Assembly (NCBI GenBank): GCA_017306015.1
Contig: JAFKJK010000032.1
Span: 1-33,804, forward strand
Source of the DNA: Propionibacteriaceae bacterium
Lineage (GTDB): Bacteria; Actinomycetota; Actinomycetes; Propionibacteriales; Propionibacteriaceae
Direction of reading: 5' to 3'
Length of the DNA stretch: 33,804 bases
Under the pieces are notes generated by a model that was given only the letters and a program-made list of their open reading frames with translations, had not been told where the DNA came from and ran no database searches. How positions within the stretch are numbered: the first letter of the stretch is position 1; the number at the start of each line of letters is the position of its first letter. The translations under genes and the position numbers were made by a program. Shown here one piece after another: positions 15,927 through 24,265 of this stretch.

Positions 15927-15941
15927 GAAGTGGGGCACTTC
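15927..15941. promoter_or_regulatory. 15-base dyad upstream of second sugar-transporter operon
   Basis: GAAGTG, a GGG centre and CACTTC form a perfect inverted repeat 25 bases upstream of the binding-protein start. It lies in the divergent promoter region and could be an operator, or a hairpin in the mRNA leader. No regulator gene lies next to it. Confidence 0.4.
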
Positions 15942-15966
15942 TCGACAGTCAGTCAGGAGGTGCCCG

Positions 15967-17346
15967 ATGGTCGGGATCAGGACGGTGGGAGCGGCGCTCG
16001 CAGTGGCGACCGCGCTGGTGGCGTCGGGATGTGGAGGCGCGAGCGCCGGCGGCCAGTCCGGCGCACCGGGGGCATCGGCGTCCGGTGCGTTGAGCAAGGA
16101 CGTCGGTGGCGCGCTGAAGACCAGCGGCTTCAATCCCTCCGACGAGGTCGGCAAGTCCCGCGCCGACTACGCCGCCGGCAAGCTGGGCGGCGTCAAGGTC
16201 ACCATGGACACCGCCAACTTCGACCCTCAGAAGTTCGCGGCGCAGGCTGCCGCCGGGCAGGCTCCGGACCTGATCCAGGTGGACCGCCATGTGGTGGCGA
16301 CGTTCGCGGCGAAAGGCCTGATCGTCCCGCTCGACCAGTGTTACGCCTTGTGGGGAGTCACTCCCGACCAGCAGTACTACCCGTCGGCGATCAAGGACGT
16401 GAGCTACAACGGCGGCGTCTACGGCGTCCCCCAGTTCTTCCAGGCGTCGGCGTTGCTGGGCAACAAGCGGGTCATGCAGAAGGCCGGCGTCACGGCGGCC
16501 GACCTCGACACGTCGAAGCCGGACGGTGTGCTCGCGGCGGCGAAGAAGATGTACGCGGAGTCCGGCGGCAACCCTTCCGTACTGGGCTTCGACCCCGACG
16601 TCCCCGGCTCCGCCAACATCTGGTTCACGGTCTTCGGTGGCCACCTGTACAACGACGACGGATCGCCGGACCTGGCGAATGCCAAGAACCTGGACGCACT
16701 GAACTGGCTGAAGGCGTTGATGGACGCCCAGGGCGGCTACGCCAAGGTGAAGAGCTTCAAGGACACGATGGACGTCTTCGGCGACGGCAACCAGTACGTC
16801 AAGGACCAGGTCGGCGTGCAGACGTGGGCGCAGTGGTACCCGAACGTGCTCGCCGGAACCGCCAGCAAGGTGAGCCTGGAAGCGATCCCGATCAAGGACC
16901 TCACCGGCAAGAACGTGGCGATGGCCGAGGGCACGGCCTTCGCGATCCCGAAGGCCGCCAAGAACCCCTCCGCCGCGTGCGCGTGGGCGATCACCGTGAC
17001 GTCCACCCATGCCTGGCTGGCAGCCGGCCAGGCACGCGCCCAGACTGTGGAGAAGAACAAGTCCATCGCCACCGGGCTGATGACCGGCTCGCCGGTGGCC
17101 GATCAGGCCATCCGGGACAAGTACGTGGCGAAGACCGACAACGCCGACTTCGCCCAGGTGATCGACACCTACTACTCGGTGCTGGCCGACAACCGGCCCT
17201 GGGGTAGTTCCCCGGTCGCCCAGCAGGCCACGCAGGAGCTGACCAACGCGGTCACGGTGGCGATGACGGGGGAGAAGTCCACCCAGCAGGCTCTGGCCGA
17301 CGCGCAGGCCGCGGCCCAGCGGGCCTGGGACCAGGTGAAGAAGTAG
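15967..17346 (+). CDS. Sugar ABC transporter solute-binding lipoprotein (second system)
   Basis: This 459-residue extracellular binding protein has a lipoprotein signal peptide ending ALVASGCGG, with the lipidated cysteine at about residue 22. The mature part shows the family 1 pattern: AAQAAAGQAPDLIQVDRHVVATFAAKGLIVPLD early and a GVPQFFQ segment. ATG 15967 is used because CAGGAGG precedes it; an earlier in-frame ATG at 15925 would hide the signal peptide behind a charged tail. It starts a four-gene operon with two permeases and an NRAMP-type transporter. Ligand cannot be inferred. Confidence 0.92.
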   Translation: MVGIRTVGAALAVATALVASGCGGASAGGQSGAPGASASGALSKDVGGALKTSGFNPSDEVGKSRADYAAGKLGGVKVTMDTANFDPQKFAAQAAAGQAPDLIQVDRHVVATFAAKGLIVPLDQCYALWGVTPDQQYYPSAIKDVSYNGGVYGVPQFFQASALLGNKRVMQKAGVTAADLDTSKPDGVLAAAKKMYAESGGNPSVLGFDPDVPGSANIWFTVFGGHLYNDDGSPDLANAKNLDALNWLKALMDAQGGYAKVKSFKDTMDVFGDGNQYVKDQVGVQTWAQWYPNVLAGTASKVSLEAIPIKDLTGKNVAMAEGTAFAIPKAAKNPSAACAWAITVTSTHAWLAAGQARAQTVEKNKSIATGLMTGSPVADQAIRDKYVAKTDNADFAQVIDTYYSVLADNRPWGSSPVAQQATQELTNAVTVAMTGEKSTQQALADAQAAAQRAWDQVKK

Positions 17347-17348
17347 CG

Positions 17349-18338
17349 ATGGCCGTCACCGCAGCCCCGACGGCGGCGGCCGGTACCAGCGCCGAGCCCC
17401 CCGCGACGCGCGTCGGCCGGCCCGCCGGTCGTCGCCGCTCGGTGGCCGCGCGTCGTGAGGCACTCGCCGGGTACGCCTTCATCCTGCCGTGGGTGGCGGG
17501 CTTCCTGATCTTCACCGTGGTCTCGATGTCGTGGTCGGCCGTCCTGTCGTTCACGAACTACGACCTGAGCACCAACACCGCCGAGCCGGTCGGCTTCGAG
17601 AACTACCGGTTGCTGGCCGAGGACCCCAAGGTGCTGATGAGCCTCGGCAACACGTTCTTCTACGCGCTGCTCGCAGTGCCGCTGGAGATCGCCGTCGCGC
17701 TCGCGCTCGCGTCCCTGCTCAACGGCGTCCGCCGCGGCGCCGGCTTCTTCCGGACGGTGTTCTACCTGCCCAAGATGACCCCGACCGTGGCGACCGCCTC
17801 GATCTTCCTGCTGCTGCTCAACGGCAACACCGGGGCGATCAACTCGTTCCTGTCCTGGTTCGGTATTCAGGGCCCGCAGTGGCTGGTCGACCCGCCCTGG
17901 GTCAAGCCGTCCATCGTCATCATGTCGCTGTGGGGGGTCGCCGGCTCGATGGTGATCCTGTTGGCGGCGCTGCAGAACGTGCCGCGCGAGCTCTACGAGG
18001 CAGCATCGGTGGACGGGGCGTCGAAGCTCAGGCAGTTCTTCTCGATCACCGTGCCGATGATCTCGTCCACCCTGTTCTTCCTGGTCATCGTTAACACCAT
18101 CGCGGCCCTGCAGGTCTTCGACCAGGCCTACCTGTTGTTCTTCCGTGACAACAACGGCAACAACCCGGACGCCGCGCTGTTCTTCGGCGTTTACCTCTAC
18201 CAGGCGGCGTTCCAGCAGTTCAACTTCGGTCTGGCGGCGGCGATGGCCTGGCTGCTGTTCGTGATCATCCTCGTTATCACCGGCATCCAGTTGAAGCTCG
18301 GCGACCGGTTGGTCTACTACGAAGGGAGCCGGCAGTGA
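17349..18338 (+). CDS. Sugar ABC transporter permease (MalF-like, second system)
   Basis: This 329-residue channel subunit has an N-terminal disordered tail, a first span at about 39-60 (YAFILPWVAGFLIFTVVSM) and about six spans in total. The EAA loop is ELYEAASVDGASKLRQFFSI. It begins 2 bases after the binding-protein stop and overlaps the next permease, so all three are translationally coupled. Confidence 0.92.
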   Translation: MAVTAAPTAAAGTSAEPPATRVGRPAGRRRSVAARREALAGYAFILPWVAGFLIFTVVSMSWSAVLSFTNYDLSTNTAEPVGFENYRLLAEDPKVLMSLGNTFFYALLAVPLEIAVALALASLLNGVRRGAGFFRTVFYLPKMTPTVATASIFLLLLNGNTGAINSFLSWFGIQGPQWLVDPPWVKPSIVIMSLWGVAGSMVILLAALQNVPRELYEAASVDGASKLRQFFSITVPMISSTLFFLVIVNTIAALQVFDQAYLLFFRDNNGNNPDAALFFGVYLYQAAFQQFNFGLAAAMAWLLFVIILVITGIQLKLGDRLVYYEGSRQ

Positions 18339-19282
18339 GCACTCTCCCGGTTTCGCAGCCGTCGCGGCTGGCGGTCGCCGCGCCCGTGCGTGCCGACCGG
18401 CCGATCGTTGTGCCCGCCCCCGCTCCGACCTCTGGTGGCGCACTGCGCCGGGTCGGCCGGATCGTCCGGTTGCTGCTGCTCGCCGGGGTCGCCGCCGCGT
18501 TCCTCTACCCGCTGGCCTGGCTCCTCGCGGCCAGCCTCAAGCCGCGCGGGGAGGTCTTCGACAACCGGCTGATCCCGCAGACGGTCGTCTGGGAGAACTA
18601 CGTCCAGGTCTGGGACCAGCTGCCGCTGCTGGCCTGGATCGCCAACTCGATCGGCATTGCGCTGGCGTCCGCGACGCTGGTGACCCTGTCGAGCTCCATC
18701 GTGGCGTTCGGGTTCGCGTACTTCCGGTTCCCGGCGAAGAACTTCCTGTTCGGGCTGCTGCTGGCGTCCATGATGCTGCCCGGCGCGGTCACCCTCGTCC
18801 CCAACTACCTGATCTGGAAGTCCCTCGGCTTCCTCGGGACGAACGTGCCCCTGTGGGGCGGGACGCTGTTCGGCTCGGCGTTCTACATCTTCCTGATGCG
18901 CCAGTTCTACTTGTCGGTGCCGCGGGAGCTGTTCGAAGCCGCCCGGATCGATGGCTGCTCGTACTTCGGCCTGTTCCGGCGAATCGCCTTCCCGCTCGCC
19001 CTGCCCAGCGCGGTGATCGTGTTCCTGTTCGAGTTCCAGGCGTCCTGGAACAACTTCGTCGCCCCGCTGATCTACCTCAACTTCGGGACGCCCGAGCAGT
19101 ACACGGTGCCGCTGGGCATCGCCTACGCCATGACGACGTTCTCTCCGACAGCCGGCGGCCACGGCGACTACCAGTACGTGATGGTCGCGTCCCTGCTGGT
19201 CACCCTGCCGATGTTGGTGATCTTCGCCTTCGGCCAGCGCTACTTCATCGAAGGCATCGCGTCCGCCGGGTTGAAGGGATGA
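18335..19282 (+). CDS. Sugar ABC transporter permease (MalG-like, second system)
   Basis: This 315-residue subunit completes the importer. Its GTG start overlaps the stop of the upstream permease (GTGA). The first span is around 44-66 (LLLLAGVAAAFLYPLAWLLA), and the EAA loop reads ELFEAARIDGCSYFGLFRRI. No ATPase gene accompanies the operon. The stop is only 3 bases before an NRAMP-family gene, which is unusual for a sugar importer. Confidence 0.92.
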   Translation: MSTLPVSQPSRLAVAAPVRADRPIVVPAPAPTSGGALRRVGRIVRLLLLAGVAAAFLYPLAWLLAASLKPRGEVFDNRLIPQTVVWENYVQVWDQLPLLAWIANSIGIALASATLVTLSSSIVAFGFAYFRFPAKNFLFGLLLASMMLPGAVTLVPNYLIWKSLGFLGTNVPLWGGTLFGSAFYIFLMRQFYLSVPRELFEAARIDGCSYFGLFRRIAFPLALPSAVIVFLFEFQASWNNFVAPLIYLNFGTPEQYTVPLGIAYAMTTFSPTAGGHGDYQYVMVASLLVTLPMLVIFAFGQRYFIEGIASAGLKG

Positions 19283-19285
19283 TCG

Positions 19286-20629
19286 ATGACCGGATCGGCG
19301 GGAGAGTTGACCGAGGCCCCGTCCGGGGAGGACGCGGTGAAGGACACCGGTCTCAAGGCGGTCCTCAAGGTGCTGGGGCCCGGGCTGGTCACCGGCGTGG
19401 CGGACGACGACCCGTCCGGGGTGGCGACATACTCCCAGGCCGGAGCCGGCTTCGGGATGGGGCTGCTGTGGACGGCGCCGCTGTGCCTGCCGCTGATGTA
19501 CGGCGTCCAGGAGATCTGCGACCGGACGGCGCTGGCCACCGGGGACAGCCTGGGCATGCTCGTGCGGCGCAAGTTCGCGCGGACGGCCCGGATCGTGATC
19601 GGCGTCCTGATCGTCGCGCTGATCGTGGCGAACTGCCTCAACGTCGCGGCCGACCTGGCCGCGATCGGCTCGGGCATGGAGCTGCTCCACCTGGGACCAC
19701 CGCACCTGTGGGCGGCGATCGCCGGGGTGGTGCTCGCGGTGGTGACCGTGTTTGGCTCGTTCGACCGGATCGCGGCGATCTTCAAGTGGCTGTGCCTGGT
19801 GCTGCTGGTCTACTTCGCCGTCCTGTTCGTCGCGAACGTGCCGTGGGCCGAGGTCGGTGCGGGCGTCCTCGGTCTGCGGATGACCTGGAGTTGGGATTCG
19901 GCCGGCCTGCTCGTCGCCGTCCTGGGGACGACGATCTCGCCGTACATGTTCTTCTGGGAGAGCGGCCACCGGGTCGAGGAGATGCGCGAGGAGGGGGACG
20001 GCCCGCTCGCCGTCCCGCTGGACGAACGGCCGCGCCGGCAGTCGCTGCGCAAGCTGCTGCTGTCGCGGATCGACGTCCTGATCGGGATGTTCGTCAGCGT
20101 CGCGGCGATGCTGGCGATCATGGTCGCGACCGCGTCCACGATCGGCCGCAACGGGCCGCAGCAGCTGAACACGGCCGCCGACGCGGCCAAGGCGCTCGAG
20201 CCGATCGCCGGGCCGGCCGCCGCGGCCATCTTCGCGATCGGCTTCATCGCAACCGGCGTCCTGGCCGTCCCGGTGCTGGCGAGTTCTGGGTCGATCGCGC
20301 TCGCCGGACTGCTCGGGAAGCCGTGGGGGTTCAACAAGTCGACCCGTCGCGCGCCGCTGTTCTACGTCCTGATCGGCGTCGGGTTGATCGGGGGAGTGGC
20401 GATCTCGGCGGTGAGCGACAACCCCGTCCAGCTGCTGGTGCTGAGCGCGACGATCAACGGCATCGCCGCCGCGCCGTTCCTGCTGGTCGTGATGCTGCTC
20501 TCGGGTGACCGCAAGCTGATGGGCAGGCACGTGAACGGCCGCCTGGCCGCCTGGGTCGGCTGGATCACCGCCGCGATCATGCTCGCCGCCGGCCTCGTAG
20601 GCATCTACGCAACGATCGCGAACCCCTGA
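19286..20629 (+). CDS. NRAMP-superfamily metal transporter, atypical substrate motif
   Basis: This 447-residue membrane protein has about eleven hydrophobic segments and the LeuT-like NRAMP pattern. The first helix motif reads DDDPSGVATYSQAG (40-53), where classical Mn/Fe transporters have DPGN. The sixth-helix motif reads TTISPYMFFWES, where classical members have a metal-coordinating MPH. Asn becomes Gly, and Met becomes Ser. Loss of that Met is a feature of Nramp-related transporters that prefer Mg or lack strong transition-metal selectivity. The start is 3 bases after the sugar permease stop (GAAGGG is the likely ribosome binding site), so expression is tied to the sugar operon. Mg, Mn or another substrate cannot be settled by sequence. 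Confidence 0.8.
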   Translation: MTGSAGELTEAPSGEDAVKDTGLKAVLKVLGPGLVTGVADDDPSGVATYSQAGAGFGMGLLWTAPLCLPLMYGVQEICDRTALATGDSLGMLVRRKFARTARIVIGVLIVALIVANCLNVAADLAAIGSGMELLHLGPPHLWAAIAGVVLAVVTVFGSFDRIAAIFKWLCLVLLVYFAVLFVANVPWAEVGAGVLGLRMTWSWDSAGLLVAVLGTTISPYMFFWESGHRVEEMREEGDGPLAVPLDERPRRQSLRKLLLSRIDVLIGMFVSVAAMLAIMVATASTIGRNGPQQLNTAADAAKALEPIAGPAAAAIFAIGFIATGVLAVPVLASSGSIALAGLLGKPWGFNKSTRRAPLFYVLIGVGLIGGVAISAVSDNPVQLLVLSATINGIAAAPFLLVVMLLSGDRKLMGRHVNGRLAAWVGWITAAIMLAAGLVGIYATIANP

Positions 20630-20793
20630 ACCGTCGGGGACAGGTACTTCGGTTCACTTTCACGGCGCTGAACCGTCGGGGACAGGTACTTCGGTTCGCG
20701 GGACGGGCGGTCGGCCGGGTGAACGAAAGTACCTGTCCCCGATGGTTCACGCGGTCGGCCGGATGAACGAAAGTACCTGTCCCCGATGGTTCA
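20627..20793. repeat. Mirrored array of four palindrome-ended repeats
   Basis: Two direct copies of a 29-base unit starting TGAACCGTCGGGGACAGG lie at 20627-20655 and 20669-20697. Two inverted copies, which read TGAACCATCGGGGACAGG on the minus strand, lie at 20720-20749 and 20764-20793. The first copy overlaps the NRAMP stop codon. Units end in TGAAC/GTTCA. The spacing is 42 and 44 bases. The array lies between convergent genes, so it could also form a bidirectional terminator. It looks like a REP-type repeat family. Confidence 0.75.
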
Positions 20794-20802
20794 GGGGGGC
20801 GG

Positions 20803-21987
20803 TCAGGGGCGCAGGACGACCTTGAGGTAGCCGTCCTCCTTCGCCTGGAACTTGCGGTACGCGTCCGGCGCGTCCTCCAGCGGCAGGTGGTGGGACGCGA
20901 GCGTCTCCACCCCGAAGACGTCCTCGTTGTCGAAGAGGAGGTCGAACAGGTCGTCGCTCCAGCGGCGGACGTTGGCCTGGCCCATCCGGACGGTGACCTG
21001 CTTGTCGAACAGCCTCATCAGGTTGACCGGGTCGGCCGCGCCGCCGTACACGCCCGACAGGGACACCGTCCCGCCACGCCGGACGGACTCGAACGCGTCC
21101 TGGATGGCGGCCATCCGGTCCACGCCGACCGCCTGGCTGACCGCGGCCGCGACCGGACGGGGGAGCGTCGTCACCGCTGCCGCCGCGGCCTCGGCGACGG
21201 GCGAACCGTGCGCTTCCATGCCCACCGCGTCCACGACCCGGTCGGCACCGCGACCCTGGGTGAGATCACGGATCGCGGCGGGGACGTCGTCCACCACGGC
21301 CGCGTCGACGAGTTCGACCCCGAAACGGGACGCCTCGGCCAGCCGCTCGGACACCAGATCCACGCCGATCACCCGGGCGGCGCCCTGCTGCCACGCCGCG
21401 CGGGTGACCAACTGGCCGACCGGCCCCAGGCCGAGGACGGCGATCGTCTCGCCCGGCTCCAGTTCGGCGTACTTCACCGCCTGCCAGGCGGTGGGCAGGA
21501 TGTCGGACAGGAACAGCCACCGGTCGTCCGAGCCGGTCTCGGGCAGCTTGATCGGCCCGTACTGCGCCTGCGGCACCCGGACGTACTCCGCCTGGCCGCC
21601 GGGCACCTGGCCGTACAGCCTGGTGTAGCCGAACAGTGCTGCGCCGGTGCGGTACTCGGTGACCTGTGTGGTCTCGCACTGGCTCTGCAGCCCGTGGGTG
21701 CACATGAAGCAGGTGCCGCAGGAGATGTTGAACGGCACCACCACCCGATCGCCCGGACGCAGTCCGCCCACGTCGGTGCCGACCTCCTCGACGATGCCCA
21801 TCGCCTCATGGCCGAGCACGTCGCCCGGCGTCATGAACGGGGTCAGCGGGCCGTACAGGTGCAGGTCGGAGCCACAGATCGCGGTGGACGTGACCCTGAC
21901 CACGATGTCGGTGGGCTGCTCGAGCCGCGGATCGGGGACATCGGTGACCTGCACGTCTCCGCGTCCCTGCCAGGTGACTGCTCGCAT
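20803..21987 (-). CDS. Zinc-dependent alcohol dehydrogenase family protein
   Basis: This 394-residue medium-chain dehydrogenase oxidises an alcohol or aldehyde with NAD. The catalytic zinc ligand region is TAICGSDLHLYG and GHEAMGIVEEVG (GHE motif). The structural-zinc-type cysteine cluster is CGTCFMCTHGLQSQC. The Rossmann loop is AVLGLGPVGQLVTRAAW. A long insertion around residues 265-310 makes it resemble the formaldehyde/glutathione-type group of zinc dehydrogenases. ATG 21987 is preceded by AGGAGGAACC. It is divergent from the histidine phosphatase gene. Substrate is unknown. Confidence 0.88.
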   Translation of the reverse strand: MRAVTWQGRGDVQVTDVPDPRLEQPTDIVVRVTSTAICGSDLHLYGPLTPFMTPGDVLGHEAMGIVEEVGTDVGGLRPGDRVVVPFNISCGTCFMCTHGLQSQCETTQVTEYRTGAALFGYTRLYGQVPGGQAEYVRVPQAQYGPIKLPETGSDDRWLFLSDILPTAWQAVKYAELEPGETIAVLGLGPVGQLVTRAAWQQGAARVIGVDLVSERLAEASRFGVELVDAAVVDDVPAAIRDLTQGRGADRVVDAVGMEAHGSPVAEAAAAAVTTLPRPVAAAVSQAVGVDRMAAIQDAFESVRRGGTVSLSGVYGGAADPVNLMRLFDKQVTVRMGQANVRRWSDDLFDLLFDNEDVFGVETLASHHLPLEDAPDAYRKFQAKEDGYLKVVLRP

Positions 21988-22079
21988 GGTTCCTCCTGTC
22001 GGCTGCTTCCTGTGGGGTAACCGCCGCACGTCCGGGTCAAACCCTGTTTGGCAGAGCACAGAGCGGGGAATTCAACAGC

Positions 22080-22805
22080 GTGATCGAAGAACTGGTACTC
22101 GTCCGGCACGGCGAGAGTGAGGGCAACGTGGCCGCGGCGGCCGCGCACGCGGCCGGAGCGGAGCAGATCGTGCTTCCGTTCCGCGACCCCGACGTACCGT
22201 TGTCCGCGGTCGGGGTCGACCAGGCCGCGGCGCTGGGCGCGGGTCTGGCGCCGCTGCTGGCGGACGGTGCCGGCCTGTGGTCGTCGCCGTACGTCCGGGC
22301 GCTGCAGACCGCGCAGGTGGCCCTGGCCGCGGCCGGTGCCGACGTGCCGATCATCGCGGACGAGCGCCTCCGAGACCGCGAACTCGGTGTCCTCGACCTG
22401 CTCACCACCGAGGGCGTCGCCCGCCACTTCCCGCTGGAGGCACAGCGCCGGCAGTGGTGGGGCAAGTTCTACCATCGTCCACCGGGCGGCGAGTCGTGGA
22501 CGGACGTCGCGTTGCGGCTGCGCTCGTTCCTCGGAGACCTGCCCGCGGCCACCGACGCCGAGCGGGTCGTCCTGGTCGTCCACGACGCGGTCGTGATGCT
22601 GATCCGCTACCTGCTGGAGGGACTCGACGAGCACACCGTGCTCCAGCTCGAGGCCGCCGACCCGGTGAAGAACGCGTCCATCACCGTGCTGCGCCGGGAG
22701 GCCGAGAGGCTGTGGCGGATCGAGCGCTACAACGACGCCAGCCACCTCGAGCAGCAGGACGCGCCGGTCACCGAGCACGGCGGCGAGCCCGATGCCGTCC
22801 ACTGA
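22080..22805 (+). CDS. Histidine phosphatase (phosphoglycerate mutase-like) family protein
   Basis: This 241-residue enzyme has the catalytic RHG motif near the N-terminus (LVLVRHGESEGNV, H10) and the usual later catalytic His region (VLVVHDAVVMLIRYLLEG). The family covers phosphatases for small phosphorylated metabolites. The GTG start fits the position of the RHG motif. Its last 14 bases overlap the next gene, which encodes an NAD(P)HX dehydratase, so the two are probably co-translated. Confidence 0.85.
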   Translation: MIEELVLVRHGESEGNVAAAAAHAAGAEQIVLPFRDPDVPLSAVGVDQAAALGAGLAPLLADGAGLWSSPYVRALQTAQVALAAAGADVPIIADERLRDRELGVLDLLTTEGVARHFPLEAQRRQWWGKFYHRPPGGESWTDVALRLRSFLGDLPAATDAERVVLVVHDAVVMLIRYLLEGLDEHTVLQLEAADPVKNASITVLRREAERLWRIERYNDASHLEQQDAPVTEHGGEPDAVH

Positions 22806-23688
22806 CCCGGTGCCGCTGACTGAGCCGCGCGAGCCGGTGGAGCTCACGCCCCGGCTGCTGCGGGAGTGGGCGCTGCCGGCGGTCGGCAGTTCGAAGTACG
22901 CGCGCGGCAGGGTGCTGGTCGTCGGCGGAGCGGTAGGGACGCCCGGGGCGGTCCAACTCGCCGGGGTGGCTGCCCTCCGCGTGGGCGCCGGGCAACTGCA
23001 GCTCGCTGTCGCCGAGCCGGCCGCGGTGGCACTGGCCGTGGCAACGCCCGAGGCCGCCGTCGTGGGTCTGACGGCCGACCCGTCCGGCTCGGTCCTGCCC
23101 GAATCCGTCGGAGCGCTGACGGATGCGTTCGCGACCGTGGACGCAGTCGTGCTGGGTCCCGGGCTCGACAATCCCGACCGCACCCGAGGGGTCGTGGCCG
23201 CGGTCTTGCCGGGACTCGGCAGGCGGACATCGCTGGTGCTGGACGCCTTCGCCCTCGGCGCGCTCCCGGACCTGCCGGCACTGGACGCTGCGCTGGGGCC
23301 GCGCACCGTGCTCACTCCCAACGACGCGGAGGCGGAGTTGCTGCTGGGCCGGGCGCTCGGCGTCGATCGGATCGCCGACGTCGCGGCGATCGCCTCCCGC
23401 TACGGCGCGGTGGTGGCCTGCCACGACCTGGTCGCGGCCCCGTCCGGCGAGTGCTGGCGGATCGGCGTCGGCCACAGCGGACTGGCCACCTCCGGCAGCG
23501 GGGACGTGCTCGCCGGCACCCTCGGCGGCCTGTTGGCCCGCGGCGCCGAACCGGCGCAGGCGGCGTGCTGGGCGAAGTACCTGCACGCCGCTGCCGGCGA
23601 ACGGCTCGCCTCCCGCATCGGACGCATCGGCTTCCTCGCCCGCGAGGTGCCAGACGAACTCCCGTCCCTGCTCAACGAGCTCTCCTGA
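22792..23688 (+). CDS. nnrD: ADP-dependent NAD(P)H-hydrate dehydratase
   Basis: This 298-residue carbohydrate-kinase-like repair enzyme converts the hydrated, inactive NAD(P)HX back to NAD(P)H using ADP. It has the GRVLVVGGAVGTPGAVQLAG start, the middle LGPGL block and the family's key TSGSGDVLAGTLGGLLARG motif near residue 240. In many bacteria this domain is fused to the NnrE epimerase; here it stands alone. It overlaps the histidine phosphatase gene by 14 bases. The single-domain form, if intact, needs an epimerase encoded elsewhere. Confidence 0.9.
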   Translation: MPSTDPVPLTEPREPVELTPRLLREWALPAVGSSKYARGRVLVVGGAVGTPGAVQLAGVAALRVGAGQLQLAVAEPAAVALAVATPEAAVVGLTADPSGSVLPESVGALTDAFATVDAVVLGPGLDNPDRTRGVVAAVLPGLGRRTSLVLDAFALGALPDLPALDAALGPRTVLTPNDAEAELLLGRALGVDRIADVAAIASRYGAVVACHDLVAAPSGECWRIGVGHSGLATSGSGDVLAGTLGGLLARGAEPAQAACWAKYLHAAAGERLASRIGRIGFLAREVPDELPSLLNELS

Positions 23689-23789
23689 GCCTGCTCCCCG
23701 CTGGTGCGCGTCGGCGTCGGGACGGGTGAGAGCGGCCAGGCGAGCGGGTACTGCTGCGGTAATCACGGCGTCGACGAAGGGGGAGCCGA

Positions 23790-24176
23790 GTGCTGAGACC
23801 GGTGACGGGCATCGTTGCCCTTCTGCTGCTGGCCGGCTGCGGCAGCGACGTCGCGGCCGGGGACGCGTCCGCCGCGGCCCTCGCGTTCGTCCGGGCCGAG
23901 CCGGCACAGGCCTGCCGATTGCTCGCCCCCGACACGGCCGAGGCCGTCGCCAGCCAGGCGGACGGTGACTGCGTCCGGGCACTCGCGAAGCTCGACCTCC
24001 CGGACGCGTCCGGGGTGCGCCAGGTGGAGGTCGCCGGCGAGAGCGCCCAGGTCCGGCTGGACGGGCAGGTCGTCTTCCTTGCCCGGTTCCCGGACGGCTG
24101 GCGGGTGACGGCCGCCGGCTGCGTCCGCGACGACCCCGACCCGGCCGTTCCCTACGAGTGCGAGGTGGAGCCATGA
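23790..24176 (+). CDS. Small lipoprotein of unknown function
   Basis: This 128-residue secreted lipoprotein has lipobox LLLLAGC after a short hydrophobic signal. Two mature-part cysteines (ACRLL and DCVRA) and two more near the end (GCVRDD, YECEV) could form disulfides. The rest shows an NTF2-like layout of charged helices and strands (FVRAEPAQACRLLAPDTAEA; RFPDGWRVTAAGC). It starts with GTG, with AAGGGGGAG upstream. Its stop overlaps the start of a 30-residue membrane peptide gene. It heads a small set of envelope genes. Confidence 0.7.
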   Translation: MLRPVTGIVALLLLAGCGSDVAAGDASAAALAFVRAEPAQACRLLAPDTAEAVASQADGDCVRALAKLDLPDASGVRQVEVAGESAQVRLDGQVVFLARFPDGWRVTAAGCVRDDPDPAVPYECEVEP

Positions 24177-24265
24177 GGGCAACCACGGTGGTGTTCGTCA
24201 GCTACCTGGTGATGATCGCGGTGGTGCTCGTCGCGATTCTCGCCATCGGATTGGCCGGACGATGA
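24173..24265 (+). CDS. Very small single-span membrane protein
   Basis: This 30-residue peptide is almost entirely one hydrophobic helix (VVFVSYLVMIAVVLVAILAI). Its ATG overlaps the stop of the lipoprotein gene and its own stop overlaps the start of the DUF6766 gene, so it sits precisely in a coupled chain. The exact ATGA overlaps on both sides argue for a real gene. Function unknown. Confidence 0.6.
   Translation: MRATTVVFVSYLVMIAVVLVAILAIGLAGR

Noticed and set aside
18317..20530. 737-residue minus-strand open frame
   Set aside because: Antisense to the permease and NRAMP genes; rich in His, Asp, Gln and Arg as expected from the opposite strand of high-GC genes.
20627..20793. CRISPR array
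   Set aside because: Repeat copies are in both orientations, spacers are short and alike, and no cas genes are nearby.
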